A stretch of DNA of 64,000 nt from Chitinophaga agrisoli (GTDB lineage Bacteria > Bacteroidota > Bacteroidia > Chitinophagales > Chitinophagaceae). The stretch covers positions 1,604,481 through 1,668,480 of the forward strand of contig NZ_VUOC01000002.1 in assembly GCF_008386695.1 (NCBI RefSeq). The letters are read 5' to 3'. The stretch's first letter is position 1, and every line of letters starts with the position of its first letter. Both the position numbers and the translations under genes were made by a program. The notes beneath the pieces are model-generated. The model had not been told where the DNA came from. It was given only the letters and a program-made list of their open reading frames with translations, and made no database searches. Positions 26,257 to 34,279 of the stretch are shown here, piece by piece.

Positions 26257-26290
26257 AAAGGCTTGCCTGGTATATACCGGACAAGCCTTT
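26257..26290 (-). terminator. Long hairpin after the VOC gene
   Basis: AAAGGCTTG and CAAGCCTTT arms extend through near-complementary bases to the centre TATATA, giving a stem of about 15 bp. It lies 20 bp after the stop of the VOC gene at 26310. The following minus-strand bases are T-rich (TTTGCCGTTCC) but not a clean T-run. Confidence 0.55.
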
Positions 26291-26309
26291 GTCTTTGATC
26301 TTACCTGAT

Positions 26310-26705
26310 CTAAGCTTTCTTAATATCTTCCCACAGGCCCAGCAGGTTGCCCTCACTATCTGTAACATAGGCATAGTAACCTGTGCCTTCAATTTCCTGT
26401 TTGGGTTTTAACACCTGGCCGCCGGCGGCTTTTACCTTCTCTGCATATTCATCAATAGAAGGCACATTTACCGTTACCTGCGGCGTTTTTACCACCTCGT
26501 CACGTTTTACGATGGCGCCGTTAATAGCGCCCGGCTCCTTGGGTATAAAGGTGGTCTCATCCACCTCCACCGTTCTGGCGCCTGTGTATACAGACCCGTC
26601 CTGTAAAGGCCAGTCCTGTATTCGCCAGCCGAAAATATCGCTGTAAAATTTCCTGGCCCGCTCAATATCATCCGCGGGGATCTCGAAATGAACTACTTTT
26701 TGCAT
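26310..26705 (-). CDS. VOC (glyoxalase/bleomycin resistance) family protein
   Basis: 131 residues with the double beta-alpha-beta-beta-beta repeat of the VOC superfamily: KVVHFEIPADDIERARKFYSDIFGW at the start (first metal-ligand His in VVHFEIP), VTVNVPSIDEYAEKVKAAGG for the second half, and the closing YAYVTDSEGNLLGLWED with the C-terminal Glu ligand. This matches the CFP32/PhnB-like 'VOC family' group often annotated as glyoxalase-like. The substrate cannot be assigned. It is likely a single-gene unit with a hairpin downstream. Confidence 0.85.
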   Translation of the reverse strand: MQKVVHFEIPADDIERARKFYSDIFGWRIQDWPLQDGSVYTGARTVEVDETTFIPKEPGAINGAIVKRDEVVKTPQVTVNVPSIDEYAEKVKAAGGQVLKPKQEIEGTGYYAYVTDSEGNLLGLWEDIKKA

Positions 26706-26809
26706 GGCAGATAGATTTTAAGCTAATTTAGATAAAAGCGGCGGGATACAAGCCGCAGCGGTTTCTGCGGCTGCAGCCCTGCGGTTTGGCCAGCGCTGGA
26801 TAACCGGCG

Positions 26810-27721
26810 TCAGCTAAAGGTAAAAGGATTGCCAGACGTTATATGGGTTACCTTTATACCCTGCAGTTTAGGCTGCAGCCAATCTACCAGCCATTCCATA
26901 CCCGGCTCTTCGCTTTGCGAATGACCCAGTACGATCAGCGCTGTTTTAGCGCCCAGTTGCCGGCTATCACGTATGTATTCCGCGGTTTCCCATTCGTGCA
27001 CTTCGCCTACGATCAGCACATCCGGTTTTTCTTTTTCTACGATGGCGATCTGCCGCTGGCCGCCAGCTGCGCCAGGCATCAGGGCAATCCGCTGGCAAAC
27101 CTGGGCGGGGTCGCCAATAGTACGCAGCTGAGTGATATCTAAAGAACTTTTAAGCGTGGTGATGATGTCCGCAAGCGGTGTGGCTGGCAACTGCAGGATC
27201 ATCTGGCCCGGCTTATAATACTGCAGCCAGCCGGTTTTGCGTAGTACGCCATAACCAATACCATCCGGCCGGTAAGCATGCCAGTAGTCATGGAAACGCC
27301 ATACAGTAATGTTATGTTTTTTGAGCAATGCCTGTTTTTGTTTTACCACTTCATTGCCTGGCACCCAGTTCACATCATCCTGGTGATTATAGAACGTAGG
27401 TTCATGTGCGATGATGAAATTGGCATTGCGTTTGGCAGCTTCTTCTATTACCTGTACCGTGGCAAACATGGTGGTTACGATACCCGTTACCTGCTGGCTT
27501 GCGCCGCCGCTTTTTAACGTATCCACTGTTTCTTTAAAGGGCGCACCGGGGATCTCTTTCAGTATGAGGCCGATGATATCCTGTACGGTATAAGGCTTTT
27601 GCAGCAGGCTGTTTTGCGCCGCCATGGCTACGCCTGGTATGGTCAATAACGCGGAAGCGCCGGCGGCTTTTAGTGCGTTGGCAATAAAGGCCCTTCTGGC
27701 CGGCAATTGAGGAAGATCCAT
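26810..27721 (-). CDS. Exported Nif3-like dinuclear metal-centre protein with Tat-type signal
   Basis: About 303 residues from the ATG at 27721 (MDLPQLPARRAFIANALKAA). This start gives an R-R-x-F twin-arginine signal followed by a hydrophobic stretch ending in AMAAQ. An upstream in-frame start (27805) would overlap the terminator of the lanthipeptide gene, so I reject it. The body resembles NIF3/YbgI: IIAHEPTFYNHQDD (canonical HHP metal site, second His replaced by Glu) and LIVGEVHEWETAEYI (canonical G-E-x-x-H). Two-metal binding is therefore plausible but altered. NIF3 proteins have no settled function; export by Tat suggests a pre-folded metalloprotein. Confidence 0.75.
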   Translation of the reverse strand: MDLPQLPARRAFIANALKAAGASALLTIPGVAMAAQNSLLQKPYTVQDIIGLILKEIPGAPFKETVDTLKSGGASQQVTGIVTTMFATVQVIEEAAKRNANFIIAHEPTFYNHQDDVNWVPGNEVVKQKQALLKKHNITVWRFHDYWHAYRPDGIGYGVLRKTGWLQYYKPGQMILQLPATPLADIITTLKSSLDITQLRTIGDPAQVCQRIALMPGAAGGQRQIAIVEKEKPDVLIVGEVHEWETAEYIRDSRQLGAKTALIVLGHSQSEEPGMEWLVDWLQPKLQGIKVTHITSGNPFTFS

Positions 27722-27775
27722 GAAGCAAAGTTTTACTTTGCTAAAATAATGATTAAACGCAAAGGGCGGTATAAT

Positions 27776-27803
27776 AAAAAAGCTCCGCTGCGCACAGCGG
27801 AGC
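27776..27803 (-). terminator. Terminator of the lanthipeptide precursor gene
   Basis: Perfect 9-bp stem GCTCCGCTG / CAGCGGAGC with a 4-base loop, followed on the minus strand by a run of six T. It lies about 22 bp after the stop codon at 27826. Confidence 0.9.
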
Positions 27804-27825
27804 AATCCTAATACGTAAGGGGCTA

Positions 27826-28098
27826 TCAGGGCTTAGGATGACAATCACATTTTGTGTAATCTGAGTAACATTCCTGTACAGTAAGGCAGGTACGGTCCGT
27901 ACCACCGGTACCAGGATAATTGCAATCATCCGCATAAGATTGCGGGCAAGGAAGGGTGGCAGTACCTTCTTCGCACCTGCAGAAAGAGCAGGGAAGCGTG
28001 CCGGAGCCGGCGCCATACAGATTAGACTGACGGGATTTACTTAATGAGGCAACCACGATCTTGCCAAGATGGAGTTTTTTCTGGGTCTGTTTTTTCAT
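27826..28098 (-). CDS. Class I lanthipeptide precursor (Bacteroidota leader), orphan
   Basis: 90 residues. The N-terminus MKKQTQKKLHLGKIVVASLS matches the leader pattern K-K-L-x-L-x-K-x-x-I-A-x-L-S of Bacteroidota class I lanthipeptide precursors (the group that includes pinensins of Chitinophaga). The C-terminal core (about 29-90) has nine Cys and many Ser/Thr, with a repeated G-T-x-x-L-P-C pattern (GTLPCSFC and GTATLPCPQ). In a mature product, Ser/Thr would be dehydrated and linked to Cys as lanthionines. No LanB, LanC, protease or transporter gene is nearby, so modifying enzymes would have to be encoded elsewhere. A single-gene transcript with its own strong terminator is likely. Confidence 0.75.
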   Translation of the reverse strand: MKKQTQKKLHLGKIVVASLSKSRQSNLYGAGSGTLPCSFCRCEEGTATLPCPQSYADDCNYPGTGGTDRTCLTVQECYSDYTKCDCHPKP

Positions 28099-28725
28099 TT
28101 GTTTTGAATTTTAGTTAACTGTGAGATAAAGCATGGTCAATCCAGCATAATACGGGCAACTACAGCAAGTATAGGTTTTGCTGCCGTAACGGTACAGTAC
28201 ATATTAAAGGCATTATCATCCCTCCCGGGTTGGGTTAATTTTCCTTTAGCTGAATTGATGATTGAAATTTTCCTATATGATTCCTTTTGGGTGTTAAACT
28301 TATTTTGGGGCTCATTTCAATTATGCGGACGTGAAGGTAAATACTTTCTTTTGTCTGAAGAAAAATATTTGTTGTCCGGTTTAGTAAAACCAGCCTCTCC
28401 TACCCTCTTATCATTCCTTTTAGCTTTTCCCTTATAAGTATAAGACACAACCGATTGCAGGACTAGACCCAGCCTATTCCAGGCGGATCCCTACTTATAG
28501 ATAACCGGTATATAACCCGTATCTAACCCGTATGTAACCCGTATATAAGCCGTCCCTTTATAGATACGGGTTATCTACCGGTTAACTACGGATCAGCTAC
28601 TGATCAGTTAGGGGATATCTATCACTGCATCATGTCAAAGGTATTAACCGGAATTTCCTTACCTTCAGTTACAGCAAGCTGCCCTGTTTAACCCGATACC
28701 CCGGATCAATTAAAGTCCACAGGAT
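28099..28725. other. AT-rich intergenic region, 627 bp, with a repeat array near its end
   Basis: This is the divergent space between the lanthipeptide gene and the small secreted-protein gene. The first 380 bp are AT-rich and hold no convincing gene; a 60-codon frame at 28255-28437 looks random. The distal part contains the 11-bp repeat array described separately and a direct repeat GATCAG-ctact-GATCAG near 28591-28607. Confidence 0.6.
28500..28586. repeat. 11-bp tandem repeats with an inverted copy
   Basis: Five consecutive 11-bp units run from 28501 to 28555 with consensus nTAACCCGTAT (first unit TAACCGGTAT, last degenerate). At 28561-28586 two units recur in inverted orientation. The 26 bases 28500-28525 match the complement of 28561-28586 at 24 positions. 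A period of about one helical turn suggests a protein-binding array or a cruciform. It is not a CRISPR: the units are too short and have no spacers. Confidence 0.8.
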
Positions 28726-29193
28726 ATGAAAAGCGTTATCGTATGCCTATTGTTATGTGTAATGCAGGGCGCCATGGCCCAAAGCAGGAAGGAGTTCAAA
28801 GCAAGGATCAGGAATGGTTATACCACCGCATCTGGCTGGAAGATCAAAAAAGGCGATACTATTCAAATTGGGAAAGGCTCCCGGGAGAACGGGTCCTTTG
28901 CGTTTATTTACAGCGCGCCGCAGGATAGCGCTATGTTATACCTCAGGTATGGGGAGTACGCATCGCCGCAACTGCTCAGATACCGGGACCGGCCATTTGG
29001 CACCGTACGTTTGCCGGCAAAACGCGCCGGCAGAATGGCCAGGGTAAAAGGGCTGATCTTTACCGGCGGCAAAAAGGACGAGTACAAGGTAATTGCCGTA
29101 GCGGGCATGAAGACCATGACCCCTTACTGGATAGAGATAGACAGTGCGTTATCAGTGGGCGAGATCATACCGCCCAAGGGTTTGGGATTATAA
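28726..29193 (+). CDS. Small secreted protein of unknown function
   Basis: 155 residues, not recognised. The signal peptide MKSVIVCLLLCVMQGAMAQS suggests export to the periplasm. The mature part is basic and beta-rich, with YTTASGWKIKKGDTIQIGKGS near the start and YKVIAVAGMKTMTPYWIEID near the end. The last segment reads like a barrel strand and a regular secondary element; no catalytic motif is seen. The stop lies 6 bp before the convergent kinase stop. The repeat array 28500-28586 lies about 140 bp upstream and might regulate it. Confidence 0.6.
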   Translation: MKSVIVCLLLCVMQGAMAQSRKEFKARIRNGYTTASGWKIKKGDTIQIGKGSRENGSFAFIYSAPQDSAMLYLRYGEYASPQLLRYRDRPFGTVRLPAKRAGRMARVKGLIFTGGKKDEYKVIAVAGMKTMTPYWIEIDSALSVGEIIPPKGLGL

Positions 29194-29199
29194 ATGGAA

Positions 29200-29943
29200 T
29201 CAGGCCGGCTCAGACTTTAACGGGAAGGTAACGGTGAATGTACTACCAGCCCCTTCCTCGCTTCTTACGGTAATAGTACCGTTCATGGCTTCCGTCAGGT
29301 TCTTTACGATAGCCAGCCCCAGGCCTATGCCACCCAGCTGTGACTTAAACCCGCTGGAGAGCTGGCGGTATTCCTGGAAAATAAGGGGCAGCTCCCCGGA
29401 GGAGATGCCGATACCCTGGTCTGTGACCTCTATGCCAAAATGACTGGCATCCACAAAACAGGCAACAGACACCACTGTACCTGCCGGGCTGTATTTTAAG
29501 GCGTTCATGAGCAGGTTGTAGATGATCTGCGTTAAGTATACCTTATCCGCAAAAACAACCGGCGGGAACTCCCGGGGCACCTGTTTTACGACGGAGATCT
29601 CTTTGTCCAGAAAAAGGGCGGACATGGATAACAGCACATTATCCAGCCACTTCCTGAAATCGAAATGGGTTTCCATAAGTTGGTATTTTTGCTGGTTTTC
29701 CTGCCGTACCACCTCCCGTACCCGCTCAAAGATCTCATTCAGGTTATTAGCGGCAGAAAATATCATTTGTAAAAGCTCCTGTACAAATTCCTTGTCCCCG
29801 CTTTCTATCTCCCGTTTCAGGAACGTAGCTGCTGTTACCACCCCATTCACCGGCACCCCTATCTCGTGCATGGCGGTATGAAAAATAGATTTGAGCAACT
29901 CGTAGGAAGGCTGTTCCGGCAATTCTTTCTCAGACGTACGCAT
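29200..29943 (-). CDS. Soluble sensor histidine kinase without sensor domain
   Basis: 247 residues. A short dimerisation domain carries the H-box FHTAMHEIGVPVN with His26, followed by a HATPase domain: N-box YNLLMNALKYSP (about 141-152), G1 DQGIGI (about 185-190) and G2 GGIGLGLAIVKN (about 212-223). There is no membrane segment, PAS/GAF or receiver domain. It probably receives its signal from a partner protein or phosphorylates a response regulator encoded elsewhere. It is separated by about 210 bp from the hybrid kinase on the same strand and may belong to the same pathway. Confidence 0.85.
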   Translation of the reverse strand: MRTSEKELPEQPSYELLKSIFHTAMHEIGVPVNGVVTAATFLKREIESGDKEFVQELLQMIFSAANNLNEIFERVREVVRQENQQKYQLMETHFDFRKWLDNVLLSMSALFLDKEISVVKQVPREFPPVVFADKVYLTQIIYNLLMNALKYSPAGTVVSVACFVDASHFGIEVTDQGIGISSGELPLIFQEYRQLSSGFKSQLGGIGLGLAIVKNLTEAMNGTITVRSEEGAGSTFTVTFPLKSEPA

Positions 29944-30155
29944 GGGATAATTTTTTGATGGATGCTAACGCTCCGGCATAACCGGAAACAAGGCAATTTC
30001 ATTTGCCGGGAACGAAAAGGCAATAAGGCGTTGGTACTATTTTTATACGTACAAGGCAGTAGTCTCCTTTACCAGTAAGGGTTTGCACCCCACGCCAGCG
30101 GCGCGTGGGCTATGTTAAGTTTTTTATGCAATGGATGGCAGAGGCGGGGAAGGGA

Positions 30156-32339
30156 TCAGGCCTGCAGCTTATTGATAAGCTGTACCTTGTTAGATACATT
30201 AGTTTTTTCAAATATGTTTTGGGCGTGTTTCTTGACGGTCCGCTCCGCAATAAAGAGGTTATCGCCTATCTCTTTATAGGAATGTCCCTCACAGATCAAC
30301 CTGGCAATGTCTACCTCCCGGGTGGTGAGGTTATACTGGCTGCAGTTCTGTTCAAAACCGCCGGAAGCCGCCTGTTTAAGATCCAGGTTCTCCACTTTCT
30401 GCAGGGCTTTGATGGTATTGTTCAACAGGCTTTTTTTCTGGCGGAGGGCATTATCCAGCACAGAATTGATCTTCTGGATCAGCTCCTCCATCCGGAAGGG
30501 CTTGGGTATATAATCCAGGGCCCCCAGTTTCAGGCCCTCCAGTTTATCCTTACTGGTAAATTTGGCAGAGAGAAAGATAAAGGGGATATGGTTATAGTCC
30601 GGGCTTTCTGAGATGATCCGGGCAAATTTGAACCCATCTACCTTATCCATCATCACATCTGAGATGATGAGGTCCGGGGGTACGGGATAACCTTTTACCT
30701 TTTTAAGGGCCTCGTTGCCGTTAAAGGCCACACATACATTGTACCGCTCCTGCAGCTTTTTTAACAGGTAGCTGATCATGGCCTGGTTATCCTCTACCAG
30801 CAGGATGGTTTGGCGGCGGGGATCGTAGGCGGTATCCCGGATGTTAAAGTCCGATACCTCCAGGCCGGAGGAATCGCTGATCTTATAGTCCGACACCACG
30901 GCCTCATTCCTGGCCAGCAAATGACGGGGCAGCGTTACGACCATCCGGGTGCCTTTTTTCTGCTGGGGGTTGCTCTCTATGAAGATCTGGCCGCCCAGGC
31001 CGTCCACGATCTTTTTTACCATTGGCAGGCCCAGGCCCATGCCCTGCGCGCTTTTCTTTTGTATGTTGATCTGGTAGTAGGGCTCAAAGATCTTTTTCTG
31101 CAGGCCGGGCTCAATACCAATGCCGTTATCCTGCACCATGAGCCGCAGCCGGTTACCGGCTGTCTCCAGGGATACGTTGATCTCCCCTCCTTCTTCCGTG
31201 TATTTAATAGCGTTCTCAACCAGGTTTACCACTATCCGGCTAATGGCGTCCGGGTCGGCTTTCATCAGCACATCATCCTCCACATCTTCTTTAAGGGTGA
31301 GCTTTTTTTTGCGGGAATAGTTGCGGAACAGGATCAGGTTATCTGTAAGCACCTGGCTAACGTTCATGACCTGGGCATAGTTATATACAGGCAGGCCCTT
31401 GTCATACCGCTCCAGGTCAAACAGGTTGCTGATATCATTATTCAGCTTGGACAGGTTCCGTTTAACGATCAGCAGGTCCTCGTTATACCCGTGCTTCTGG
31501 ATGTATTCCTCCAGGTAATTATTCATAAGGGTGATGGGCGTTTTGGTCTCATGTACCAGGTTCACAAAGGCATTGGTCCTTTGCTCGTTGGATTTTTTAA
31601 GCTCCGCCGTTTGTTTGTTAACCTCTTTTTCCAGGTTAAGGGCGTATTGCTGCAATTGCTGGTATTCTGCCTTTGATTTCTGCACCGTTTGGCGCATAAG
31701 GGTAAAGTTCAGCAACAGGTATACCACATTATTGAATACCCCTACCACCCAATTGGGCTGCCCCAGGAATACGCCTACCACCGGCGAAGTACACCAGAAT
31801 ACCAGGGAGGCAAAGATCCACCATCTTTCACGTGTACGGGCCTTGTTCGTCTCCGTGCGCTGTGAGATGGCGATCATCCGACCCAGGTCTATAAGCGCAT
31901 ATACGGCGTAAGCGCCGGTACAGATATAGGCATATAACAGGGTATGATCCAGATTGCCAGTGATGGGGAAATAAATAGTATAAAAGACAATAAAGGGCAC
32001 CACCAGGAACAGGAAACCATATTTACGGTGAAATTCCAGGCGGGGAAGACCGGTGGTCATTACACTGTAGAACGGCATGTATGCAGTAACAAGATAGCCA
32101 AAGCCCTGGTTGATGATGATCTGCAAGGTATAAGGCAGGGGGATGTTCTTATCCGGCATCTCCACCAGGTTCTCCGCCATATTATACAGGATCAGCGCGC
32201 CTACCAGGATAATATGCCACAACCTTTCCTTTTCATGGCGGCGGGCCAGGAAGGATACTAACTGGTTCCAGAAGATGACTATTTCCAGCAGGATAATACA
32301 AAAGATCACCAGGTTAAGCTGGATATGGAACAACAACAT
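30156..32339 (-). CDS. Hybrid sensor histidine kinase / response regulator with LuxR-type output
   Basis: 727 residues. About seven membrane helices occupy 1-215 (7TM sensor-like). A coiled-coil linker (220-255) precedes HisKA with His263 in LVHETKTPIT and HATPase_c (N-box VNLVENAIKY 371-380, G1 DNGIGI 404-409, G2 GMGLGLPMV 433-441). A receiver domain (about 510-625) carries Asp561 in LIISDVMM, and a LuxR/GerE helix-turn-helix (about 668-727) contains LTTREVDIARLICEGHSYKEIG. The whole two-component pathway is thus in one membrane protein, from external signal to DNA binding. Most Bacteroidota one-protein hybrids use an AraC output and a periplasmic propeller, so this layout differs. Confidence 0.9.
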   Translation of the reverse strand: MLLFHIQLNLVIFCIILLEIVIFWNQLVSFLARRHEKERLWHIILVGALILYNMAENLVEMPDKNIPLPYTLQIIINQGFGYLVTAYMPFYSVMTTGLPRLEFHRKYGFLFLVVPFIVFYTIYFPITGNLDHTLLYAYICTGAYAVYALIDLGRMIAISQRTETNKARTRERWWIFASLVFWCTSPVVGVFLGQPNWVVGVFNNVVYLLLNFTLMRQTVQKSKAEYQQLQQYALNLEKEVNKQTAELKKSNEQRTNAFVNLVHETKTPITLMNNYLEEYIQKHGYNEDLLIVKRNLSKLNNDISNLFDLERYDKGLPVYNYAQVMNVSQVLTDNLILFRNYSRKKKLTLKEDVEDDVLMKADPDAISRIVVNLVENAIKYTEEGGEINVSLETAGNRLRLMVQDNGIGIEPGLQKKIFEPYYQINIQKKSAQGMGLGLPMVKKIVDGLGGQIFIESNPQQKKGTRMVVTLPRHLLARNEAVVSDYKISDSSGLEVSDFNIRDTAYDPRRQTILLVEDNQAMISYLLKKLQERYNVCVAFNGNEALKKVKGYPVPPDLIISDVMMDKVDGFKFARIISESPDYNHIPFIFLSAKFTSKDKLEGLKLGALDYIPKPFRMEELIQKINSVLDNALRQKKSLLNNTIKALQKVENLDLKQAASGGFEQNCSQYNLTTREVDIARLICEGHSYKEIGDNLFIAERTVKKHAQNIFEKTNVSNKVQLINKLQA

Positions 32340-32386
32340 ACGGTGTTTTTATAGGGGCGCTATGGCTAAGTTACGATAGTTTGGGC

Positions 32387-33862
32387 TTACGGCTGTTTTT
32401 CGCAGTGGAACTGCTGCGGGATGGCCTGCATCTCCTTCCATATAGGATGCCCGCTTTCCTGCGGGGATACCTGGAAGAAAATAGCGGTACGGCCTGCTGC
32501 CGCGCAGTATTTGATATCTGCTACACAATGTAATGTCATTGGGCGCTGCGCCATATAATCCAGCATATCGATGCGGCCGGCATATCGCGTGCCGCCCGCT
32601 GCGCCCGGTTGAGGGGCCAGACTAACCCGCACGGGCGTTAGTTTTTCTTTTGGGATGTTACGCCGTTCTATGTTCCGGCCTATCAGGCCTTCGTAATACG
32701 CGGTCAGGTATTTTTGCAGCGCGGCGGCATCCGGAGCGGTTTTTCCTTCTACCCACCACAGGTATACATAAGTCCAGTAATCCGCTTTTCCCAACTCGCC
32801 CCATCCGGGTGCAAAGCGGACATGTTCTACGCCTTTTAAGGATATTGCCGGCGCAAAATCCGGCGGCAGGGCAAATACTTCGGAGGTCCAATTGGGAGGG
32901 GTTGGCAGGTAGTAGGGCGGGTTCCAGGTACGTGGATCCAGGATCTCCAGTTGCTGCTTGAGCCATTGTATACATTCCGGTTCATCTACAATAGACATGG
33001 CGGTGGGAGTACGGCGGCCGTCATTACGTTTACCGGGGCGCGTAGCCGCTACAAATTCCACTTTGTCATTACCGGCCAGCAACAGGCGGTTCACCAATTC
33101 CGTGGCATCCGGGATATCGGTATCATACAGGCTATTACGTTTTTCTGTTAGCTGCCAGTTAATATCCGTATCATAATACAAGCGCAGGGCGGTATGCCGC
33201 AGGTATAACTCATTGCCGGCGGTATCTGCCAGGTTAAACGGCGTGAGCGCCTGGTACAGGGACAGGTTATTCTTTAGATCACCAATGCCCTGCCGCAACG
33301 CGTTGGAAATGAACCGGGCATCTCCGGTCATTCCGGGATCATAGCTTTTGCTGATCTGTCTTTCACACCATTGCCACATGTTTATTAGATCCAGTGAACC
33401 ATCTACCGTGAATATGGCTCTCGGCCGCACTGGAAATTTTTCCGGGTGTTGATAACATAATTCTGTATACCGTAACAGCGTGCTGCCGGCATAACTATAG
33501 GCCCCTATTGCGATCTTACTGGTATCAACCTTAAAACGGTTTGTTACATGCTGCAAAATGCTGCTGATACGTTGGGTAGTAGCAGTATCCAGGTATAGTG
33601 CTCCTTTTACGGAGGCTACTATGGTCAATATTTCATTGGTGCAGGTTACCTGCGGCAGCCGGGTTTCCGGTAATATACTTTCCGGCGGGCCAAAGCTGCA
33701 GAATAGTACCAGCACGCCCCTTATCACCGGGGATTCAGGTGGAATGGCTAAGTAATAGTTGGTAGCGTCTTTTGTATCAAAAACGATCTTTTGGCTGTTC
33801 TGGGCAACAGTGCTGGGGGCCAGCAATATCAACAGGGATAATAACGGGATCAGGCGCTTCAT
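32387..33862 (-). CDS. Secreted alpha/beta-hydrolase-like protein with extra C-terminal domain
   Basis: 491 residues with signal peptide MKRLIPLLSLLILLAPSTVAQ. The first part (about 22-310) looks like an alpha/beta hydrolase: GVLVLFCSFG, then KIAIGAYSYAGSTLLRY, where Ser in A-Y-S-Y-A-G occupies the nucleophile elbow, then AIFTVDGSLDLINMW. Typical histidine and acid positions are unclear. The second part (about 330-491) contains GWGELGKADYWTYVYLWWVEG and appears to be an independent alpha/beta domain that also occurs alone in Bacteroidota (from memory). Function unknown; periplasmic hydrolase is the best guess. Confidence 0.55.
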   Translation of the reverse strand: MKRLIPLLSLLILLAPSTVAQNSQKIVFDTKDATNYYLAIPPESPVIRGVLVLFCSFGPPESILPETRLPQVTCTNEILTIVASVKGALYLDTATTQRISSILQHVTNRFKVDTSKIAIGAYSYAGSTLLRYTELCYQHPEKFPVRPRAIFTVDGSLDLINMWQWCERQISKSYDPGMTGDARFISNALRQGIGDLKNNLSLYQALTPFNLADTAGNELYLRHTALRLYYDTDINWQLTEKRNSLYDTDIPDATELVNRLLLAGNDKVEFVAATRPGKRNDGRRTPTAMSIVDEPECIQWLKQQLEILDPRTWNPPYYLPTPPNWTSEVFALPPDFAPAISLKGVEHVRFAPGWGELGKADYWTYVYLWWVEGKTAPDAAALQKYLTAYYEGLIGRNIERRNIPKEKLTPVRVSLAPQPGAAGGTRYAGRIDMLDYMAQRPMTLHCVADIKYCAAAGRTAIFFQVSPQESGHPIWKEMQAIPQQFHCEKQP

Positions 33863-33960
33863 GGAATTTTAACGGGTTATTATAATGGCAATGTAGGAAA
33901 AATACCGGGCGCAAGCTAGCAATAATTTGGCTTATATTGCCTTCAGACACGGGAAAGGCT

Positions 33961-34227
33961 ATGTTATTATTTACAGTGGAAGGCACTTTTAATGTACCCG
34001 GTCAGGGGCTGCTCATTGCCCCCGATCTTACTACCGGCAATGAGCCTGTAGGGAAGCGGGTATTGCTCATCCGGCCGGATGGCACTTCCCTGGAAGCGCC
34101 CGTGGCAAAAATTGTTGCTGTCTGGGGAGGGCCCAACAGCAGGAGCTCCCGCCACATCATGTTAGAAAGCAGTGTTAACAGGGCCGATATCCCCATCGGC
34201 ACGGAAGTATGGTTACTCTACGAGTAA
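33961..34227 (+). CDS. Small EF-Tu domain-2-like beta-barrel protein
   Basis: 88 residues from ATG 33961 (MLLFTVEGTFNVPGQGLLIAP); an in-frame ATG lies 24 bp earlier. The pattern VEGTFNVPGQGLLIAPDL followed by VLLIRPDGTSLEAPV and the final IPIGTEVWLLYE resembles the second (beta-barrel) domain of translation GTPases (F-x-I-x-G-R-G-x-V-x-x-x). Stand-alone versions annotated 'EF-Tu-like' occur in many genomes and have no known role. There is no G domain, so it is not a GTPase. The M23 lipoprotein gene starts 53 bp downstream on the same strand. Confidence 0.6.
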   Translation: MLLFTVEGTFNVPGQGLLIAPDLTTGNEPVGKRVLLIRPDGTSLEAPVAKIVAVWGGPNSRSSRHIMLESSVNRADIPIGTEVWLLYE

Positions 34228-34279
34228 CTACCTTTCTGGCGCGACAATTGTGATCCAAATACAGCGAAATCTACAGATT

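Noticed and set aside
26810-27805. Longer Nif3-like reading frame starting at 27805
   Set aside because: It runs into the lanthipeptide gene's terminator, and the downstream ATG at 27721 gives a proper twin-arginine signal.
28255-28437. 60-codon hydrophobic frame in the AT-rich intergenic region
   Set aside because: Composition looks random, and there is no start signal or family match.
28501-28586. Short repeats that might suggest a CRISPR array
   Set aside because: Units are 11 bp without spacers and include an inverted copy; no cas genes are near.
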